Of a stretch of 28,720 nt of DNA, positions 1 through 6,952 are shown in pieces; positions within the stretch are counted from its first letter, which is position 1; each line of letters begins with the position of its first letter. The position numbers and the translations under genes are program-made. This stretch comes from Deltaproteobacteria bacterium (GTDB lineage Bacteria; Desulfobacterota; Desulfobulbia; Desulfobulbales; Desulfobulbaceae): NCBI GenBank assembly GCA_013151365.1, contig JAADIK010000020.1, positions 1-28,720 of the forward strand. Direction: 5' to 3'. The notes under the pieces were generated by a model. It was given only the letters and a program-made list of their open reading frames with translations, did no database searches and had not been told where the DNA came from.

Positions 1-1452
1 GAGTTGCGGAGCAAGAGCTGCCTTACCGAATCGCAAGTACTCGAACTGGCCCGCCGGGCCCTGGCCATCGAGGCCTTTTATAAGGAGCCCCAGGACATCG
101 AATGGGCGATGGACGGCCAGGGGCGCTGTTATTTTCTCCAGACCCGCGGGTTACGGCTGGGGGAAGAGGCGGATTCCGCGCCGGCGGCCGCTCCCCTGCC
201 GCCGGAAGACTTGCCGGTACTGATGCGCAACCGGGGGACCGTGGTCCAGCATGGAGCCACCGCGGGCCGGGTCTTTATCCTGCAACATGCCGATGACCTT
301 GACCTGGTACCCAGGGGAGCGATCTTGGTGGCCAGGCACGATTCTCCCCATTTTGTCCGGGTCATTCCCTTTGTCAACGCGATCATTACCGACCTTGGTA
401 CGCCGACCAGCCACATGGCCTCGATCTGCCGGGAATTCGCCATCCCCACCGTGGTTAATACCGGCGATGCCACCACCGTGTTGACCGCCGGCCAGGAGGT
501 AACGCTGGTGGCCGACAGTGGCGGAGACTGCACGGTGTTGCAAGGTGTGGCCCACGAACTGCTGCGGCGGCAACGGCGGGGATCCGCCAATATGCGGGAA
601 GTGTACGAGTACCGCCGGCAAAAGTACATCATGCGCTATATCGCCCCCCTCAACCTGGTAAATCCCCTGGAGGAGGAGTTCACGGCCAGGCGGTGCCGGA
701 CCTTCAACGACATGATCCGTTTTATGCACGAGATGTCGGTCCAGGCCCTGGTGGAAGGGGCGGTCCGGCAAGGTAACGGTCTCTTGAAACTTTTCGGGCG
801 TCAGCGGGCGGTGCGCCGTCTGAAGATAGATCTGCCGCTCAAGATGCTGCTGGTCGATCTTGGCGGCGGAGTTGCCGAAGAGGCTGGAGACGAGGTGACT
901 TTCGACGAACTGACTTCCGTGCCGCTCCGGGCCGTTCTGCGAGGCATGCTGTACCCCGGGGTCTGGCACGAGGAAGGCGTGGCGCTGCGGGGACGGGACC
1001 TGATGACGAGCATGACCCGGGGGGTTGATCTCGGCAACGCCGGGGCCACCGCCGGATACAACGTCGCCGTGGTCTCCCGGGAGTACGTCAACCTCAGCCT
1101 GCGCTTCGGTTATCATTTCAGCATGCTGGATTGCTACTGCGGCGACCGGCCGAGAAATAATCACATTTTTTTTCGTTTTGTCGGCGGGGCCGCCTCGATC
1201 ACCAGCCGTTCCCTCCGTCTCCGGCTGATGGCCACCGTGTTGGCCGAATACGACTACGTCCTCAAAATTACGGGCGATCTCCTGGTCGCGCGGCTTGCCA
1301 ATGTCGATTCGGATGAGATCTGCCGTATTCTTGACCAGACCGGCCGTCTCAGCGTCTATGTCAAGCAGCTCGACGCCCAACTCGATTCCGAGGAGAGCGC
1401 GGACCGGTTGGCCGCCGAGTTCCTCAAGGGGAATTACACCATCCAACCTTGA
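1..1452 (+). CDS. PEP-utilising swivelling-domain protein, 5'-truncated (PEP synthase-like)
   Basis: The reading frame is open from the first base, so the gene enters from the left and only about 483 C-terminal residues are present. The first 50 residues resemble the end of a PEP/pyruvate-binding (PPDK N-terminal) ATP-grasp domain: a stretch reading DIEWAMDG..G..YFLQTR. Residues about 75-185 form a PEP-utiliser mobile (phosphohistidine swivelling) domain: GTVVQHGATAGRV, then TPTSHMASICREFAIPTV, whose His is the expected phosphorylated residue. The last 290 residues do not look like the TIM-barrel PEP-binding domain of PEP synthase or PPDK, and I do not recognise a named fold there. A phosphotransfer role is inferred from the swivelling domain; the substrate is unknown. 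The gene is followed by a 342-bp gap before the next CDS, so it probably ends its own transcription unit. Confidence 0.75.
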   Translation, partial: ELRSKSCLTESQVLELARRALAIEAFYKEPQDIEWAMDGQGRCYFLQTRGLRLGEEADSAPAAAPLPPEDLPVLMRNRGTVVQHGATAGRVFILQHADDLDLVPRGAILVARHDSPHFVRVIPFVNAIITDLGTPTSHMASICREFAIPTVVNTGDATTVLTAGQEVTLVADSGGDCTVLQGVAHELLRRQRRGSANMREVYEYRRQKYIMRYIAPLNLVNPLEEEFTARRCRTFNDMIRFMHEMSVQALVEGAVRQGNGLLKLFGRQRAVRRLKIDLPLKMLLVDLGGGVAEEAGDEVTFDELTSVPLRAVLRGMLYPGVWHEEGVALRGRDLMTSMTRGVDLGNAGATAGYNVAVVSREYVNLSLRFGYHFSMLDCYCGDRPRNNHIFFRFVGGAASITSRSLRLRLMATVLAEYDYVLKITGDLLVARLANVDSDEICRILDQTGRLSVYVKQLDAQLDSEESADRLAAEFLKGNYTIQP

Positions 1453-1794
1453 CCGGTCGTGGCTTGAGACGTGTTCGTGTCCGCACCAACCGGTCAACGG
1501 GGGGCTCCGGACCATGCCGGTCGTCCCGCAAGATATTTGATGAGTTTCTGCAGATAAAGCTACGACGTTGTGGGAGGGATATTTTTCAGCCAAAGTGATA
1601 TTTTTTTTGCTTAACCGCAGGAGAAGTGATAAAGGAGATGGTTCAGTAATATTCTGTCCATCATTCCGAACCCGTTCCCAATGATAAATTTGCTGTGACC
1701 GGCTGCGAACCCTGCCGCTGTTGCCGGACTTTCAGGTGAAAGATGCGTCTCGATGGGGCTCGCCTGAAATACCAAAGTAGAGGAGATGTTGACG
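1453..1794. other. Intergenic region with leader-like hairpins
   Basis: I see no convincing gene in this 342-bp stretch. A 9-bp perfect inverted repeat (TTGACCGGT at 1449-1457 with ACCGGTCAA at 1489-1497) begins on the stop codon of the upstream gene. It lacks a T-tract, so it is a weak candidate for a 3'-end structure. The centre is AT-rich (around 1590-1610) and could hold a promoter for the transporter downstream, but no strong -35/-10 pair stands out. Confidence 0.5.
1730..1769 (+). promoter_or_regulatory. Hairpin in the transporter leader
   Basis: TTTCAGGTGA (1730-1739) can pair with TCGCCTGAAA (1760-1769), giving a 10-bp stem with one G-T wobble about 11 nt upstream of the Shine-Dalgarno AGGAG. 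A second GC-rich pairing (CCGGC with GCCGG) lies just upstream, near 1700-1726. It does not match the core motifs I know for c-di-GMP, c-di-AMP, fluoride or cobalamin riboswitches. A cis-acting leader role is only inferred. Confidence 0.3.
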
Positions 1795-3594
1795 ATGCGA
1801 CACCATGATCATGGACGAACATATGCCGTCCGTATGTTGTTTTGTATTTTGTCGGTGTGGTTCGCCGCCATAACCGTGCCGGCACTTGCCGGGGCAGGAG
1901 AGGCGGCCACCGTGCCCCATGATGCCGTTGCCGGCCCGACGGAGCATTTGAACATTTTCGGCAAGATTGTTAATCCGCACGGCGCCGGCATTGAAGACGC
2001 CGAGATCACCGTTTTTTTAAACGGCAAGGAACTGAAGCACCCCCATACCGAGCACGGATACGGCGCCAAGGGAATCTATACGTCCCTTGATGGAAGTTTC
2101 CAGACGGTTTTTACCATCCCCCGGGGGGCGGCGGACCGGGAGGCGGCAATAAGACTTGAGGTCTATAAGTCCAGTTATGCCAGGGACAAAATAGAAATTT
2201 CCAGCCGGAATATTGCCCGGGGGCCGGGCGGCATCGTGGCCAAGGCCGATTTGACGATCAAGCGCGTTGCCGGGCCGGCCTTCTGGATCGCCACGGTTGT
2301 CTTTATCCTGGCTTATGTGCTTATTTCCTTCGAGCTGCTGCACCGGACCCTGGCCGCCATGCTCGGGGCCTCGTTCATGCTGGTGGTGAGCTACACCATG
2401 GGCACCATCGATCCCGACTATCATATTCTTTCCTATAAAAGCGCCATCCACGCCATTGACATGAATGTCATCTTCCTGCTTATGGGCATGATGATTATTG
2501 TCGGCATTCTCAAGCATACCGGGGTGTTCCAGTGGTGCGCCTACAAGTGCTACCAGCTGGCCCGGGGCAACGTGGTGGTCCTGGCCATTATCCTGATGAG
2601 CTTTACCGCCACGGCCTCGGCTTTTCTGGACAATGTTACCACCATGCTCCTGTTGACGCCGGTCTCCATCGAGATCGCCCTGTCGCTTGGCATTTCCCCG
2701 CTGGCCCTGCTCATTCCGGAAATCCTGGCCTCCAATATCGGCGGTACCGCCACCCTGATCGGTGACCCGCCGAACATTATGATCGGTTCCTATGCGGCCC
2801 TGACTTTTATGGATTTCGTCAAGGAACTGGCCCCGGTCTGTGTCGCCGCCATGGTGGTCCTGTTCGGCTATACCAAGCTGGTCTACGGCCGCGACTATGC
2901 CAAGACCCGTGTGGAGGATATCCAGGTCTTCATCGACAAACTGCGGGAAGAGTACCAGATCACCGATTCCACGCTGCTCACCGTCGGCCTGATCGTCATG
3001 GCCATGGTTGTTTCCATGTTTCTGACCCACGGCTACTGGCATATGGAGGTCTGCATCTCCGCCCTGTTCGGCGCGGCCGTGCTTTTTACCTACGGACTCC
3101 TGACCAAAAAGGTAGACCTGCTGGAACTGATTGAAAAGGATATCGAGTGGTCAACCCTGTTGTTCTTCATGTTTCTGTTTATCCTGGTGGGGGCCGTCAA
3201 CGAGGCCGGTCTGCTTGATATCGTGGCCGACTGGGTACTGCGTCTCTCTCATGACAACCTGACCATCTCCATCTGTCTTATCCTGTGGGTGTCGGCCATC
3301 ATGAGCGCCTTTGTTGACAATATTCCCTTTACTGCCACCATGCTCCCCATTGTCGGTTATCTGACCCAGGTTATTCCCGGGGCCGAATCGGGCGTGCTCT
3401 GGTGGGCCCTGGCCTTTGGCGCCTGTTTCGGCGGCAACGGCACCATGATCGGCGCCAGCGCCAACGTGGTGACCCTGGGAATCGCCGAATCGGCAGGCCA
3501 TCCCATCCGGTTCTTTGATTTTATGAAAGTGGCGTTTCCGTTTATGTTGGTCACCGTGGCCATTGCCAATGTATGGCTGCTGGTTATCTATTAA
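1795..3594 (+). CDS. ArsB/NhaD/SLC13-type ion transporter with N-terminal periplasmic domain
   Basis: An inner-membrane permease of the ion-transporter superfamily (ArsB/NhaD/CitMHS/P-protein-like), about 599 residues. The N-terminus is a signal peptide (MLFCILSVWFAAITVPALAGA). Next, at about residues 45-155, comes a soluble beta-rich domain with IFGKIVNPHGAGIEDAEITV, typical of carboxypeptidase-regulatory-like/Ig-like folds. From about residue 165 there are roughly 11-12 hydrophobic segments. The two pseudosymmetric re-entrant motifs are clear: AFLDNVTTMLLLTPV with GGTATLIGDPPNIMIGS in the first half, and AFVDNIPFTATMLPI with GGNGTMIGASANVV in the second. I chose ATG 1795 because AGGAG (1781-1785) lies 9 nt upstream; ATG 1786 abuts that Shine-Dalgarno. 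A universal stress protein follows after 83 bp. The transported ion cannot be decided from sequence; Na+/H+ exchange or an anion are both possible. Confidence 0.85.
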   Translation: MRHHDHGRTYAVRMLFCILSVWFAAITVPALAGAGEAATVPHDAVAGPTEHLNIFGKIVNPHGAGIEDAEITVFLNGKELKHPHTEHGYGAKGIYTSLDGSFQTVFTIPRGAADREAAIRLEVYKSSYARDKIEISSRNIARGPGGIVAKADLTIKRVAGPAFWIATVVFILAYVLISFELLHRTLAAMLGASFMLVVSYTMGTIDPDYHILSYKSAIHAIDMNVIFLLMGMMIIVGILKHTGVFQWCAYKCYQLARGNVVVLAIILMSFTATASAFLDNVTTMLLLTPVSIEIALSLGISPLALLIPEILASNIGGTATLIGDPPNIMIGSYAALTFMDFVKELAPVCVAAMVVLFGYTKLVYGRDYAKTRVEDIQVFIDKLREEYQITDSTLLTVGLIVMAMVVSMFLTHGYWHMEVCISALFGAAVLFTYGLLTKKVDLLELIEKDIEWSTLLFFMFLFILVGAVNEAGLLDIVADWVLRLSHDNLTISICLILWVSAIMSAFVDNIPFTATMLPIVGYLTQVIPGAESGVLWWALAFGACFGGNGTMIGASANVVTLGIAESAGHPIRFFDFMKVAFPFMLVTVAIANVWLLVIY

Positions 3595-3677
3595 CGGTTA
3601 CCGGCCGAGACTATGGCAGTTTTTCGTTTTTTTGTACTTGAATAATTATAGTAGCAACTGATAATTAGGAGTTTGAT

Positions 3678-4643
3678 ATGAATACAACCGATACAAACGA
3701 CAAAACGCTGAGACGTTTTCTCATCCCCCTGGACACGGGCGCATCCTATGACCGGCCGATCTCCTTCATGAAGTGTTTGATCGCAACCCTGGGGCGGCGA
3801 ATTGAAAAGGTCACCCTGCTTCATGTCATGGCCGGCCGGTATCTCAGCCAGCATATGACCAATGTTGATATCCGGGTCAGCAGCATCATCTCGACGGACA
3901 AATTCAGGAGACTGCGGAGCGACTATCTCGACCGTCAAATACGGCCGGTCCTGGAGGCGGCGAAAAAGGAACTTGAATCCGCCGGCATCCAGGCGCCGGT
4001 CGAGATCGTCATCGATGATGGTGAACCGGTGGAGCAGATTGTCAAAAAAGCCAACGAAGATGATTATTCAACCTTGATACTGCAACGCAGTAATGCGTCA
4101 CGGGTTGAAGAGATGTTTGTCGGCAGCGTCACCTCGGGCGTCCTGCATCGTGAAGTAAAGGGCACCATCTATCTGCCCGGCATGGGGCAGATCGGCGGGG
4201 CCGCCTGTCCACCGAAGAGCTGTCTCATCGCCCTTGGTGCCTCCCCCTGCGATCAGGTCGTGCTCGAGAGGGCTTCGGTATTGCTGGCCGCCTGCGGTGA
4301 CAATCTTGAGAAGGTTGTCCTGACCCATGTCCTGGATGTCGTCAAATGCAGTGAGGAAATGGGCAATGGCACGGTTTCCGGGTCGTACATAGATGATCTG
4401 CTTGGCAAGGCGGCCGATTTTCTGGCAGCGCAGGGCATTGCAAAAAATAAAATCATTCAGGCCGTCGGTTGCGGCAATCCGGCCGATGTCCTGGTTGATG
4501 AAATCAATATGCAGGAGGTCGGGATTGTGTTCATGGGCCGACGGGACCGAACCGCTTTAAAAGAACTCTTCATGGGCAGCATTTCCAGAAAGATTATCTA
4601 TCGCTGCTCCAAACGCACGGTTGTCCTGGTCAGTGCCGTGTAG
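3678..4643 (+). CDS. Tandem universal stress protein (two UspA domains)
   Basis: A cytoplasmic protein of 321 residues with two consecutive Usp folds, about 10-160 and 170-321. Both end in the family's C-terminal strand signature (FVGSVTSGVLHREVKGTIYL and FMGSISRKIIYRCSKRTVVL). The canonical ATP-binding pattern G-2X-G-9X-G(S/T) is degenerate in both. In the first domain the first two glycines are replaced (Q-RS-N-9X-GS). In the second only the middle one is lost (G-RR-D-9X-GS). Nucleotide binding may therefore be weak or absent. A good Shine-Dalgarno (TTAGGAG) precedes ATG 3678. The gene lies 83 bp downstream of the ion transporter in the same direction. Usp proteins often accompany ion transporters and may modulate them; that pairing is an inference here. 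Confidence 0.85.
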   Translation: MNTTDTNDKTLRRFLIPLDTGASYDRPISFMKCLIATLGRRIEKVTLLHVMAGRYLSQHMTNVDIRVSSIISTDKFRRLRSDYLDRQIRPVLEAAKKELESAGIQAPVEIVIDDGEPVEQIVKKANEDDYSTLILQRSNASRVEEMFVGSVTSGVLHREVKGTIYLPGMGQIGGAACPPKSCLIALGASPCDQVVLERASVLLAACGDNLEKVVLTHVLDVVKCSEEMGNGTVSGSYIDDLLGKAADFLAAQGIAKNKIIQAVGCGNPADVLVDEINMQEVGIVFMGRRDRTALKELFMGSISRKIIYRCSKRTVVLVSAV

Positions 4644-4870
4644 GAAGGGAATAACGCGCTTGTTACCACGCCCCTGCACCGCGGCATTGACCTGCCCATA
4701 CCATTGCGGATATTGCTGGACACGATGAGTGAATTATGCTACAGCATTACGCGCATGCGATGGACGCCGTCCGGCCGGATGCCATTGCAACTCTGCCGGC
4801 GTTGCCCCTCCCCGGGGGGTGCAATCCGGGAATAGGTGCAACACTAAAAAAATGAGTAAAAACAATAAGT
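4644..4870. other. Intergenic region upstream of tRNA-Pro
   Basis: GC-rich 227-bp gap with small inverted repeats, for example the 10-bp palindrome TCCGGCCGGA near 4770 and a bulged stem around 4800-4825 (TTGCCCC with GGGGTGCAA). I see no T-tract and no credible gene. The tRNA promoter should lie near its end, but no clear consensus is visible. Confidence 0.4.
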
Positions 4871-4947
4871 CGGGAAGTGGCTCAGTCTGGTAGAGCACAG
4901 CGTTCGGGACGCTGGGGTCGGAGGTTCAAATCCTCTCTTCCCGACCA
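4871..4947 (+). tRNA. tRNA-Pro (anticodon CGG)
   Basis: A 77-nt cloverleaf. The acceptor stem CGGGAAG pairs with CTTCCCG, followed by discriminator A and a genomically encoded CCA. The D arm is GCTC..GAGC. The anticodon arm is CAGCG-TTCGGGA-CGCTG, giving anticodon CGG (proline codon CCG). The T arm contains GGTTCAAATCC with paired flanks GAG/CTC. It reads the CCG codon, which is common in this GC-rich window. Confidence 0.96.
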
Positions 4948-4955
4948 TTAAATTA

Positions 4956-5000
4956 AAAAGGGATTTCAGATAGTTAATCTGGAATCCCTTTTCTTTTTTG
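4956..5000 (+). terminator. Rho-independent terminator after tRNA-Pro
   Basis: AAAAGGGATTTCAGAT (4956-4971) pairs with ATCTGGAATCCCTTTT (4977-4992). This is a 16-bp stem with one G-T wobble and a 5-nt loop, followed by CTTTTTT. It sits 9 nt after the tRNA CCA end, and the A-rich 5' flank would let it work in both directions. Confidence 0.9.
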
Positions 5001-5093
5001 CAGGGTCAGAGCACGATTTATTAAAAAATATTCGGTTTCCGATACCTTCAACCCGCCATTAGCATTTTTACGGTCTTCAAGACTTTAAAGTAC

Positions 5094-5381
5094 CTATTTT
5101 AAGGAATCCGGCCACTTCATCGAAGTATGCATAATCCGTAAAATGATAATTGTGCCGTCCTGTTCAAGATATGGAACGATGTAAGGAAGTCCACCGATAA
5201 CCAACTCTCTGGTACCTGTGACCCGGCCGGGTCGACCAAGACCGGGTTGACCTGTTAACAGTTGCACCGAATCCCATATCTTCTGGGCAACCTTATGTGC
5301 GGCGGTTGAATCATCTTCGGCAATATATTCAACAGCGGCCGTCAAGTTATCAAGAGCCTTTCTGGTCCATCTAATTCGCAT
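5094..5381 (-). CDS. RelE/ParE-family toxin
   Basis: A 95-residue protein with the ParE/RelE fold signature: N-terminal MRIRWTRKALDNLTAAVEYIA, a central PGLGRPGRVTGTRELVI segment and PYIVPY, then the C-terminal strand IIILRIMHTSMKWP. ParE members inhibit DNA gyrase, while RelE members cleave mRNA; this one looks closer to ParE from its helical hairpin and GRPGRV..TRELV region. It overlaps the 3' end of the antitoxin gene by 11 nt (ATG 5381 lies inside the antitoxin's last codons), implying translational coupling and antitoxin-first order. The length is normal for the family and the frame is intact. Confidence 0.9.
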   Translation of the reverse strand: MRIRWTRKALDNLTAAVEYIAEDDSTAAHKVAQKIWDSVQLLTGQPGLGRPGRVTGTRELVIGGLPYIVPYLEQDGTIIILRIMHTSMKWPDSLK

Positions 5382-5610
5382 TCACATCCCATTTGGCAAA
5401 GCGTTCCGCAACTTCTTCATGCGAGGCAACTTCTCCTTCTGTTGCTTCACGGACCCCGGCTTTAACCTCATGAACAAACCACTCCTCATAACTTAAAAAC
5501 CGTTCAACTGCCTGGTTGATAACCCAGGTCCGTGATCGATTAACACTTTTTGCCAAGGAATCAACACGATCCAGCATAGTGTCATGCATCCGGATTGTCG
5601 TTGCTTTCAT
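5371..5610 (-). CDS. CopG/ParD-like ribbon-helix-helix antitoxin
   Basis: A 79-residue protein. The N-terminal ribbon MKATTIRMHDTMLDRVDSLA followed by NRSRTWVINQAVERFLSYEE is a ribbon-helix-helix DNA-binding domain. The acidic C-terminal tail (about residues 48-79) is the expected toxin-neutralising segment. The Shine-Dalgarno GGGAGGG lies just upstream of ATG 5610. It is encoded first in an operon with the ParE-type toxin and overlaps it by 11 nt. As an RHH antitoxin it should bind its own promoter, where a perfect 15-bp palindrome is present (5641-5655). Confidence 0.9.
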   Translation of the reverse strand: MKATTIRMHDTMLDRVDSLAKSVNRSRTWVINQAVERFLSYEEWFVHEVKAGVREATEGEVASHEEVAERFAKWDVNAN

Positions 5611-5640
5611 TCAGCCCTCCCTGGATAAAATAATCACTTG

Positions 5641-5683
5641 TATTCATATTGAATATTTTACTGCCTTTTTTGTAAATATGCAA
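5641..5683 (-). promoter_or_regulatory. Promoter and operator of the toxin-antitoxin operon
   Basis: Read on the minus strand, TTGCAT (5683-5678), a 17-nt spacer and TAAAAT (5660-5655) make a sigma70-like promoter. Immediately downstream, TATTCA-TAT-TGAATA (5641-5655) is a perfect inverted repeat touching the -10 box. This is the expected position for autorepression by the ribbon-helix-helix antitoxin. Function is inferred from position and symmetry. Confidence 0.65.
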
Positions 5684-5816
5684 CATAAGCGGCCGCTATT
5701 CAACAACAGCCGCAAGGTGAGCTGGTAGGGTATCACTGGCCACTTTTTTTTAAGAGTGTCATTTTTTAAACGGGCTTGGCATAAAAAATGTCCAGTCAAT
5801 CTCCCGGTAGTCTTTT

Positions 5817-6059
5817 CACGGATCATCTTTAAGTGATTTAAGGGATTTTCCTGTGGATGCGAGAAAATCGGCAGGCGACCAGCTCCGTTTTAACCAGATG
5901 GGTATTGGGCCTGCAGACTGGAAACTTATGCCGGGTATCGGTCAAGGAGCAAGGAAAATAAGAATCAAAGAGGAAAATGGACAATACCGCATTATCTATG
6001 TCGCCAAGTTCGCAGATGCCGGACATGTTCTCCATGCCTTTCAAAAACCTCTTACTTGA
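5817..6059 (+). pseudogene. Remnant of RelE/HigB-like (phage Gp49-type) toxin
   Basis: In one frame the sequence reads GSSLSDLRDFPVDARKSAGD and then DWKLMPGIGQGARKIRI, GQYRIIYVAKFADAGHVLHA, FQK. This is the core of the Gp49-like RelE/HigB toxin family. Family members normally begin about 6 residues before GSSL and continue about 25 residues beyond FQK. Here an in-frame TAG stands a few codons before GSSL with no start codon between, and a stop follows FQKPLT. A GTG at 5853 could start a 68-residue product, but it would lack the first strand. No helix-turn-helix antitoxin gene follows. I read this as a decayed toxin gene beside the intact toxin-antitoxin pair. Confidence 0.65.
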
Positions 6060-6079
6060 ATCCGTGACGGATTGAGGGC

Positions 6080-6205
6080 TTATTCAATAATCCGTTTGCC
6101 CTCCAATGTGTCCGGTACTTCCAGTAGCCGGCGCTTTCTCCGGTGTTCGGCTCGAATGGTGCTTATGAGATCCCGCCAGTCGTTGAGTCGTTTGGCGGAT
6201 TGTCG
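6080..6205 (-). pseudogene. Possible C-terminal remnant of an unidentified gene (SWIM-protein-like tail)
   Basis: A short open frame without a start codon, on the minus strand, reads AKRLNDWRDLISTIRAEH, RRKRRLLEVPDTLEGKRIIE, then a stop. Its helical, Arg-rich, compositionally protein-like character resembles the C-terminal tail of SWIM zinc-finger-type proteins as I remember them. It overlaps the 3' end of the zinc-ribbon/TSCPD gene in another frame. Identification is tentative; it could be chance. Confidence 0.25.
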
Positions 6206-6735
6206 TTATAGCGGCTGAGGACCCCGTACAGCATGTCGGGCAGGTCGTTTCTTTGCCGGGAGGAGCGTTGGATCTGCTTCAGGCATTTGTCCACCAGGGT
6301 CAACGGTTCGCCAAGAAAAATATGGCGGAGGATGAGCGAGATGAGCCGGGTGATGGTGGTCAGGTCGGAGATGCGCGATTGTAGTTCATGGTTCCGGTCA
6401 AAGGCGGTGGAGGCAAAGACCTCCACCGGACTCCCCTCGATCTCGCTGATAGAGAGATACCATTTATTCTGGTCCCGGTCGATGGTTCGGTAGCGTTTGC
6501 CGTTCACAACATCCGGCAGTTCCCTGACCGCCATTTTTTCAACCCGGCACGGCTCCGGCAGGATCGGTTCGTCCTGGAACCGCGGCCACAGTTTTCTGAT
6601 GATCTCCGGATGATTCTTGACGTTGCCGATGATTGTCCGGCAGGCCGCACAGACCTGGTAGCCGCTGGCATGGTGTAGTTTTTTCTCGGCGTTGCAAAGT
6701 TCGCAGCGGGTTTTTTCCGATGGCATGTCAGGCAC
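6163..6735 (-). CDS. Zinc-ribbon protein with TSCPD-like domain
   Basis: A 190-residue cytoplasmic protein. The N-terminus carries a two-CxxC zinc ribbon (Cys11/14 and Cys29/32). Residues about 80-178 resemble the TSCPD domain found at the C-terminus of class II (adenosylcobalamin-dependent) ribonucleotide reductases and as stand-alone proteins: KWYLSISEIEGSPVEVFAST, then SRISDLTTITRLISLILRH, then LVDKCLKQI...NDLPDMLYGVLSRY. The GTG start at 6735 is supported by GGAGAGGAG on the minus strand about 8 nt upstream. It is divergent from a corrinoid adenosyltransferase, whose product is the cofactor of class II reductases; a functional link is suggestive but unproven. There is no catalytic reductase barrel, so it is not itself a reductase. 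Confidence 0.6.
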   Translation of the reverse strand: MPDMPSEKTRCELCNAEKKLHHASGYQVCAACRTIIGNVKNHPEIIRKLWPRFQDEPILPEPCRVEKMAVRELPDVVNGKRYRTIDRDQNKWYLSISEIEGSPVEVFASTAFDRNHELQSRISDLTTITRLISLILRHIFLGEPLTLVDKCLKQIQRSSRQRNDLPDMLYGVLSRYNDNPPNDSTTGGIS

Positions 6736-6820
6736 GATACGATCTCCTCTCCATGGGCAATTTTGTCTGCCGGTTGTTGGTTGTTTTTCGTTCTCTGACA
6801 GGGTACAACCGGTAGTGGGC

Positions 6821-6856
6821 AGTATATCCCGAGGTTATTGCCCTTGGTGATCTGTT
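6821..6856 (+). repeat. Interspersed 36-bp imperfect repeat, copy A
   Basis: This segment (core CCCGAGGTTATTGCCCTTGG) matches 31 of 36 positions with 19825-19860 in the rnhB-yraN gap. Both copies are intergenic and in the same orientation. Function unknown. Confidence 0.6.
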
Positions 6857-6952
6857 ACGACAGAATACCCCGACCGGGCCTGAAAAGTCAATGAGTCGGA
6901 TTATGAACTTTGCAGGACGAACAGCGGACAAAACGAAGACGATGGAGGCGGG

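Noticed and set aside
1449..1497. 9-bp inverted repeat at the end of the first gene as a terminator
   Set aside because: No T-tract follows; only a possible 3'-end structure.
4725..4835. 36-codon Cys-containing small ORF before the tRNA
   Set aside because: No Shine-Dalgarno, no recognisable family, and its 3' half overlaps inverted repeats.
4871..6735. tRNA-Pro as an integration site with att repeats
   Set aside because: I found no second copy of the tRNA 3' end in the window and no integrase gene.
6736..6952. Cobalamin riboswitch upstream of cobO
   Set aside because: No B12-box-like core or matching stems seen; only the 36-bp repeat.
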